Positions 34,317 through 37,481 of a DNA stretch of 37,481 nt are shown piece after piece (the stretch's first letter is position 1; each line of letters opens with the position of its first letter). The notes beneath the pieces are model-generated. The model was given only the letters and a program-made list of their open reading frames with translations. It was not told the origin of the DNA and searched no databases. The stretch comes from Candidatus Zapsychrus exili (GTDB taxonomy: Bacteria > Omnitrophota > Gorgyraeia > Zapsychrales > Zapsychraceae): the NCBI GenBank assembly GCA_030765585.1, contig JAVCCJ010000075.1, positions 1 to 37,481 on the forward strand. Reading direction: 5' to 3'. The translations under genes and the position numbers were made by a program.

Positions 34317-35789
34317 TTATTGTTTTATTGGTATTGTAAAATGGAAAGTAGTTCCTTTGCCGATTTCACTTGTAATCCAGATTTTACCATCATGAGCTTC
34401 TATAATTTTCTTGGCTAAAGGAAGCCCTAAGCCAGTACCTTTTACATTTTGATTTATGGTGTTTTCTACTCTATAAAACTCATCAAACAGTCTGGATATG
34501 TCGTCCTTACTAATTCCTATTCCAGTGTCAGATACTTCCACAGTAGCTGTATCATTGTCGTAATCAGCTTTCACTCCGATAATTCCATTTTGAGGAGTAA
34601 ATTTAGTAGCGTTCCCTATTAAATTAATAAATATACGTTCAACCTGATGTTTGTCTAATAGCATTTCAGGAATGTTTTCATTTATTTCAGCTTTCCAGTT
34701 TATATCTTTTTCTCTCATTTGAGGGTTAAGAAGGTCGCGGACGTTTTCTATAATATCAGGTAAGCTACATTTTTCTATACTCATTTCAACTCTTCCTGAT
34801 TCTATTCTTGATATATCAAGCAGATTGTTTATAAGCTGTACTAAATTATCAGAATGTATATTAATTTTTTCTAAACGTTGTTTAACTTGTTCTGGAACCT
34901 CACCTAACTTTCCAGCTATAAGTATAGATGCATATCCTTTTATTGATGTAAGGGGAGTACGAAGCTCATGAGACACAGCAGAGATAAACTCAGATTTTGC
35001 TTTGCTTATATATTTAACTTCTTCTAAGATAGATGCTAATTGTTTTGTACGCTCTTTGACTTTTGTATCTAGAATTTGACTTGCTCTGAAAGCCTCTTCA
35101 AATAGTCTTGCGTTCTCGAGAGATTGTCCTATTTGACTAGCTAAAATAGAAACCATTTCTTTATCTCCTTCTGTAACGGCAGAGGAAATTGTACCGTTGC
35201 CTACAAACATGATTCCAATCATTCCGTTCTTTGTCATGATAGGAGAGATTATAAAATGTTCAACATTGAAAATCTTTCCAATAGATAGTTTCATATCTTG
35301 AGGAGATGTTGCAGAGGATAGGGTGTCACCTTCATTTAAGAACTTAAGGACTTCAGCGCTTTTTTCCAATTCAGATATTATAGAGGCAATATTTTCGTCT
35401 TCTATTCCTAATTTAATGCGTGATATAAATTTTTTATTTTTGTCTTGGATAAGGATAATATTCTTCTCAAATCCTAAGCCTATTACAAGAGATTTGTCTA
35501 AACGATTAAAGATTTCATTTTCATCAAGAGTTGTGCTCATACTCCTAGATGTTTGTTGTAATGCATCTAATCCATTAAGACGTTTATCAAGCTCTTCTTG
35601 AGCTTTGTTGAGCTCCAGGTCAGTTTTTACAATTAATTTAGCTTGTTCGTCAAGACGATCAAAAGATTTTTTTAATTTCTTTAAATCTTCTTCGGACTTG
35701 TTAAGGCTTTTTGTTTGGAAGACAGCGAAAGCCGACAGTCCAGCTAAACTTGTAAAGATTATTATGTTTAATATTAGGTTAGAAGACAT
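34317..35789 (-). CDS. GAF-domain sensor histidine kinase
   Basis: The protein is 490 aa. One N-terminal membrane helix (about 5-25) is followed by a coiled coil (about 28-75), a GAF domain (about 85-235), and a HisKA dimerisation domain with phospho-acceptor His274 in SHELRTPLTS. The HATPase_c domain has an N box around NLIGNATKFTP (389-399) and nucleotide loops DTGIGI (421-426) and GTGLGL (451-456). The catalytic residues look complete. The GAF domain faces the cytoplasm, so the signal is probably intracellular or passed from the FIST protein encoded 9 bp upstream. Its partner is most likely the REC-GGDEF regulator downstream. Confidence 0.92.
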   Translation of the reverse strand: MSSNLILNIIIFTSLAGLSAFAVFQTKSLNKSEEDLKKLKKSFDRLDEQAKLIVKTDLELNKAQEELDKRLNGLDALQQTSRSMSTTLDENEIFNRLDKSLVIGLGFEKNIILIQDKNKKFISRIKLGIEDENIASIISELEKSAEVLKFLNEGDTLSSATSPQDMKLSIGKIFNVEHFIISPIMTKNGMIGIMFVGNGTISSAVTEGDKEMVSILASQIGQSLENARLFEEAFRASQILDTKVKERTKQLASILEEVKYISKAKSEFISAVSHELRTPLTSIKGYASILIAGKLGEVPEQVKQRLEKINIHSDNLVQLINNLLDISRIESGRVEMSIEKCSLPDIIENVRDLLNPQMREKDINWKAEINENIPEMLLDKHQVERIFINLIGNATKFTPQNGIIGVKADYDNDTATVEVSDTGIGISKDDISRLFDEFYRVENTINQNVKGTGLGLPLAKKIIEAHDGKIWITSEIGKGTTFHFTIPIKQ

Positions 35790-35798
35790 ATTTATTTT

Positions 35799-36989
35799 TT
35801 AACTTATAGCTACTATAGCTATACTTTCGTTTTGTAATAATGGCTTTTTAAACTTTTCATCAGTTTGAAAAGGGAAGATTTCCCCGTTTGAGTACATCCC
35901 TATAATATTAACTTTTTCTCCGAATATTTTTCTTATACCTTGTATTTCAGATGATGCCATTCGCCCAAGCAATTTTAGCCTAGCCATTGACTCAATAATT
36001 ATAACTAATTTAGCTTCTTTTCCTAGAAGATTTTTCTTTGCTTCTTTTGCTGCTTCTATTGCGGCTTTTTTACAAGAGTCTTTATTCCCTATCATAACAT
36101 GCACCTCAGAGCCTACAGGCACATCACCTTGGCAAATAATACTTCCATCATGTAAAATATTGATGGGGTTTCTTAATAAGTATTCATTATTTCTTCCAAT
36201 GAATATTCCTAAAGGATAAAGAATGGTTATTTTGCTTAGATGTTCTATCCCTAAGTTCTTAGCTTCTTTTCCGAAATACTCTTCATATAAAAGAGAAGCT
36301 TTCTTGTTGTCTATTTTTTTTATTATGTTTCCATTAGATTCAGTTACTATACGAGGCTTACCTAATGGGCGCCAGCCATGCCTGCCTGCTATACCAGCGC
36401 TTACTTGTCCTCCTAAAATTAGCCCTGTTGCTGAATGCTGGGTGACCTTTTCATCGTATATTTGAAATGTATTTTTAAATTGAAAATTATCAGAACTGCA
36501 TGCTCCTATAATAGGAAAGATGTTTCCCATAACTTCTTGTAAGCCTTTCAATAATAATGAGCTATTTCCTATTTGCCCATCTATAAAAAATAAAGAAACT
36601 TGTCTTCCGTGTTGTCCAAAATTTTCAAGAGTGCTTTTAGCGAGAGCTATACCAGCTTCTCTAACATTTTCCGAAGTTATATTAAATGTTGATCCTATTC
36701 CACATTTAACTTGGTCTGAGCACATAGTAAGAACAGCAATGCCTCTTGTTTCAATAGAATCTGATAAGATTATGCCTGCAGAAGAGCATCCTAAGATGTT
36801 TGTTTTGCTTTTGAATGCTTGCTTAATAATCGGAATAGTTTTCTGTGGAGGATAATGTATTGTGCTAAAAACTAAGCATAAGTCTACGCGTTGTTTACCT
36901 AACTTTGTTATTGATTCCGAAACAGCTTTTGCCGCTGCTAATTCTATATTTATATCTTGGCTGAATCCTATGCCGATGTTTATAGACAC
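35799..36989 (-). CDS. FIST-domain signalling protein
   Basis: The protein is 396 aa. A FIST_N domain (about 25-215) is followed by a FIST_C domain (about 225-375), with typical segments SKTNILGCSSAGII, GIAGRHGWRPLG and GMYSNGEIFP. FIST proteins are cytoplasmic sensors, thought to bind small ligands such as amino acids, and are usually encoded beside signalling proteins. No signal peptide or membrane segment is seen. The start is GTG with only a purine-rich stretch upstream. It is the first gene of the - strand FIST-kinase-regulator operon. A TATAAT on the - strand (37054-37059) could be its -10, but no matching -35 was found. Confidence 0.88.
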   Translation of the reverse strand: MSINIGIGFSQDINIELAAAKAVSESITKLGKQRVDLCLVFSTIHYPPQKTIPIIKQAFKSKTNILGCSSAGIILSDSIETRGIAVLTMCSDQVKCGIGSTFNITSENVREAGIALAKSTLENFGQHGRQVSLFFIDGQIGNSSLLLKGLQEVMGNIFPIIGACSSDNFQFKNTFQIYDEKVTQHSATGLILGGQVSAGIAGRHGWRPLGKPRIVTESNGNIIKKIDNKKASLLYEEYFGKEAKNLGIEHLSKITILYPLGIFIGRNNEYLLRNPINILHDGSIICQGDVPVGSEVHVMIGNKDSCKKAAIEAAKEAKKNLLGKEAKLVIIIESMARLKLLGRMASSEIQGIRKIFGEKVNIIGMYSNGEIFPFQTDEKFKKPLLQNESIAIVAIS

Positions 36990-37163
36990 GTTATTTTCTT
37001 TCTTTAATAATAAATAATATTAAAATTAATAATTTCTATTAATATTTTATTAAATTATATAAGCTTAATCTGTGTTATTTCTTTTTTTTAAAGAATCTTA
37101 GTTTCTTTAGAAAGTTTTAATGCCGCGAAACTTTCTTGAGTTTATTTTATATACGGTAGTAGG

Positions 37164-37200
37164 CTGTGTCAATGGACAATGTTTATTGTTGACCGCACAG
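37164..37200 (+). promoter_or_regulatory. Long hairpin overlapping the tRNA-Glu promoter
   Basis: CTGTG (37164-37168) pairs with CACAG (37196-37200). GTCAA (37168-37172) pairs with TTGAC (37189-37193), and ACAAT (37176-37180) pairs with ATTGT (37185-37189). The right arm includes the -35 of the putative tRNA promoter, so it may be an operator. Confidence 0.4.
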
Positions 37201-37216
37201 CAAAATATGTTATTAT
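37189..37216 (+). promoter_or_regulatory. Probable tRNA-Glu promoter
   Basis: TTGACC (37189-37194), 16 bp, TATTAT (37211-37216). It is the best promoter match in the gap, about 106 bp before the mature tRNA. Confidence 0.5.
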
Positions 37217-37322
37217 TTCTTATGCTTGCAATATTATAGAGATGCAATATAACTTGCATAAGGAATCTTCACTTATCTGCAAAGAAGTTTTAATGCAGTG
37301 AAGCTTTGTTAAACAAAATAAA

Positions 37323-37396
37323 GGCCCCATCGTCTAGCCTGGTCAGGACATATGGTTCTCAGCCATAAAACACCGGTTCAAATCCGGTTGGGGCTA
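37323..37396 (+). tRNA. tRNA-Glu(CTC)
   Basis: The acceptor GGCCCCA (37323-37329) pairs with TGGGGCT (37389-37395, first pair G-T), and the discriminator is A. The anticodon stem TATGG/CCATA encloses TTCTCAG, giving anticodon CTC (glutamate codon GAG). The T arm ACCGG/CCGGT has loop TTCAAAT. No CCA is encoded. Confidence 0.95.
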
Positions 37397-37423
37397 TTTA
37401 ATAATAAAATTCCTATCTAGAAA

Positions 37424-37481
37424 ATGTTTAAATATATAAAAGAGAAATTCCTTTCCTTTAGAATACCCGTAATGATGTTCA
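37424..37481 (+). CDS. Possible start of a further gene, cut by the window end
   Basis: An ATG 27 bp after the tRNA opens a frame with no stop to the window end (19 codons, beginning MFKYIKEKF). There is no Shine-Dalgarno. The stretch is too short to identify and may be chance. Confidence 0.25.
   Translation, partial: MFKYIKEKFLSFRIPVMMF

Larger units (their letters stand above)
37110..37306 (+). repeat. Two near-identical 23-25 bp hairpin-forming repeats upstream of tRNA-Glu
   Basis: Copy 1 (37110-37134) and copy 2 (37284-37306) share AGTTTTAATGC exactly and then diverge slightly (GCGAAACTTT against GTGAAGCTTT). Copy 1 forms a perfect 8 bp hairpin GAAAGTTT/AAACTTTC. Copy 2 pairs differently: CTGC/GCAG with CTTCA/TGAAG outside it. 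The 333 bp gap between the FIST operon and the tRNA holds these repeats and the promoter at 37189; I see no gene. Confidence 0.5.

Noticed and set aside
1-37481. CRISPR arrays, insertion sequences, prophage genes, integrases
   Set aside because: No regularly spaced direct repeats, transposase-like or integrase-like proteins were found. The only repeats are the short ones listed.

Overview
The window is AT-rich bacterial chromosome from a lineage with little or no cultured representation. Gene content and style suggest Candidatus Omnitrophota or a close relative. The basis is a type III glutamine synthetase, a secreted protein with an STYYPSPSGAY motif, a small class III-signal pilin-like protein, a double-length ThyX, and consensus TTGACA/TATATT promoters with many genes lacking a strong Shine-Dalgarno. 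This is inference from family knowledge; there is no rRNA here to confirm it. Nearly everything reads on the + strand; only the three-gene signalling operon at 33.4-37.0 kb is on the - strand. No CRISPR array, prophage or insertion sequence was seen.

Layout. (1) 0-1.2 kb: two envelope/secreted proteins. (2) 1.3-7.3 kb: one promoter, then a HAD beta-phosphoglucomutase-like enzyme, a GH65 sugar phosphorylase, a P-loop/DRTGG protein, a GAF-GAF-ANTAR RNA-binding regulator and a small membrane protein. (3) 7.36-7.86 kb: a long untranslated leader with three successive intrinsic terminators, each overlapped by a small hairpin, followed by type III glutamine synthetase (GSIII), glutamine-dependent NAD synthetase, both glutamate synthase subunits and a two-domain ThyX. 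(4) 19.4-23.9 kb: a second promoter/hairpin/terminator leader, then NfnA, NfnB (electron-bifurcating transhydrogenase), an unknown Cys-rich protein and NADP-type glutamate dehydrogenase, closed by a strong terminator. (5) 24-33.3 kb: a TPR lipoprotein, then carA-carB-purF-pyrG, tRNA-Leu(GAG), rpe and a pilin-like protein. (6) - strand operon: FIST sensor, GAF histidine kinase, REC-GGDEF regulator. (7) A hairpin-rich spacer, tRNA-Glu(CTC) and the possible start of a further gene.

How it fits together. The window is dominated by glutamine production and use: GSIII makes glutamine, and NadE, GltB, CarA, PurF and PyrG are five different glutamine amidotransferases. GOGAT and GDH need NADPH, which Nfn can supply. 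The most interesting structure is the probable regulatory circuit. An ANTAR-domain protein is encoded just upstream of GSIII. The GSIII leader carries hexaloop hairpins with A at loop position 1 and G at position 4, the known ANTAR recognition pattern, and their 3' strands are the 5' base of intrinsic terminators. A related leader precedes nfnAB-gdhA. This predicts transcription antitermination of ammonium assimilation by a GAF-sensed signal.

The second item needing attention is purF. Its first 18 codons, carrying the catalytic Cys, are separated from the rest by a -1 frameshift in a run of six T residues.
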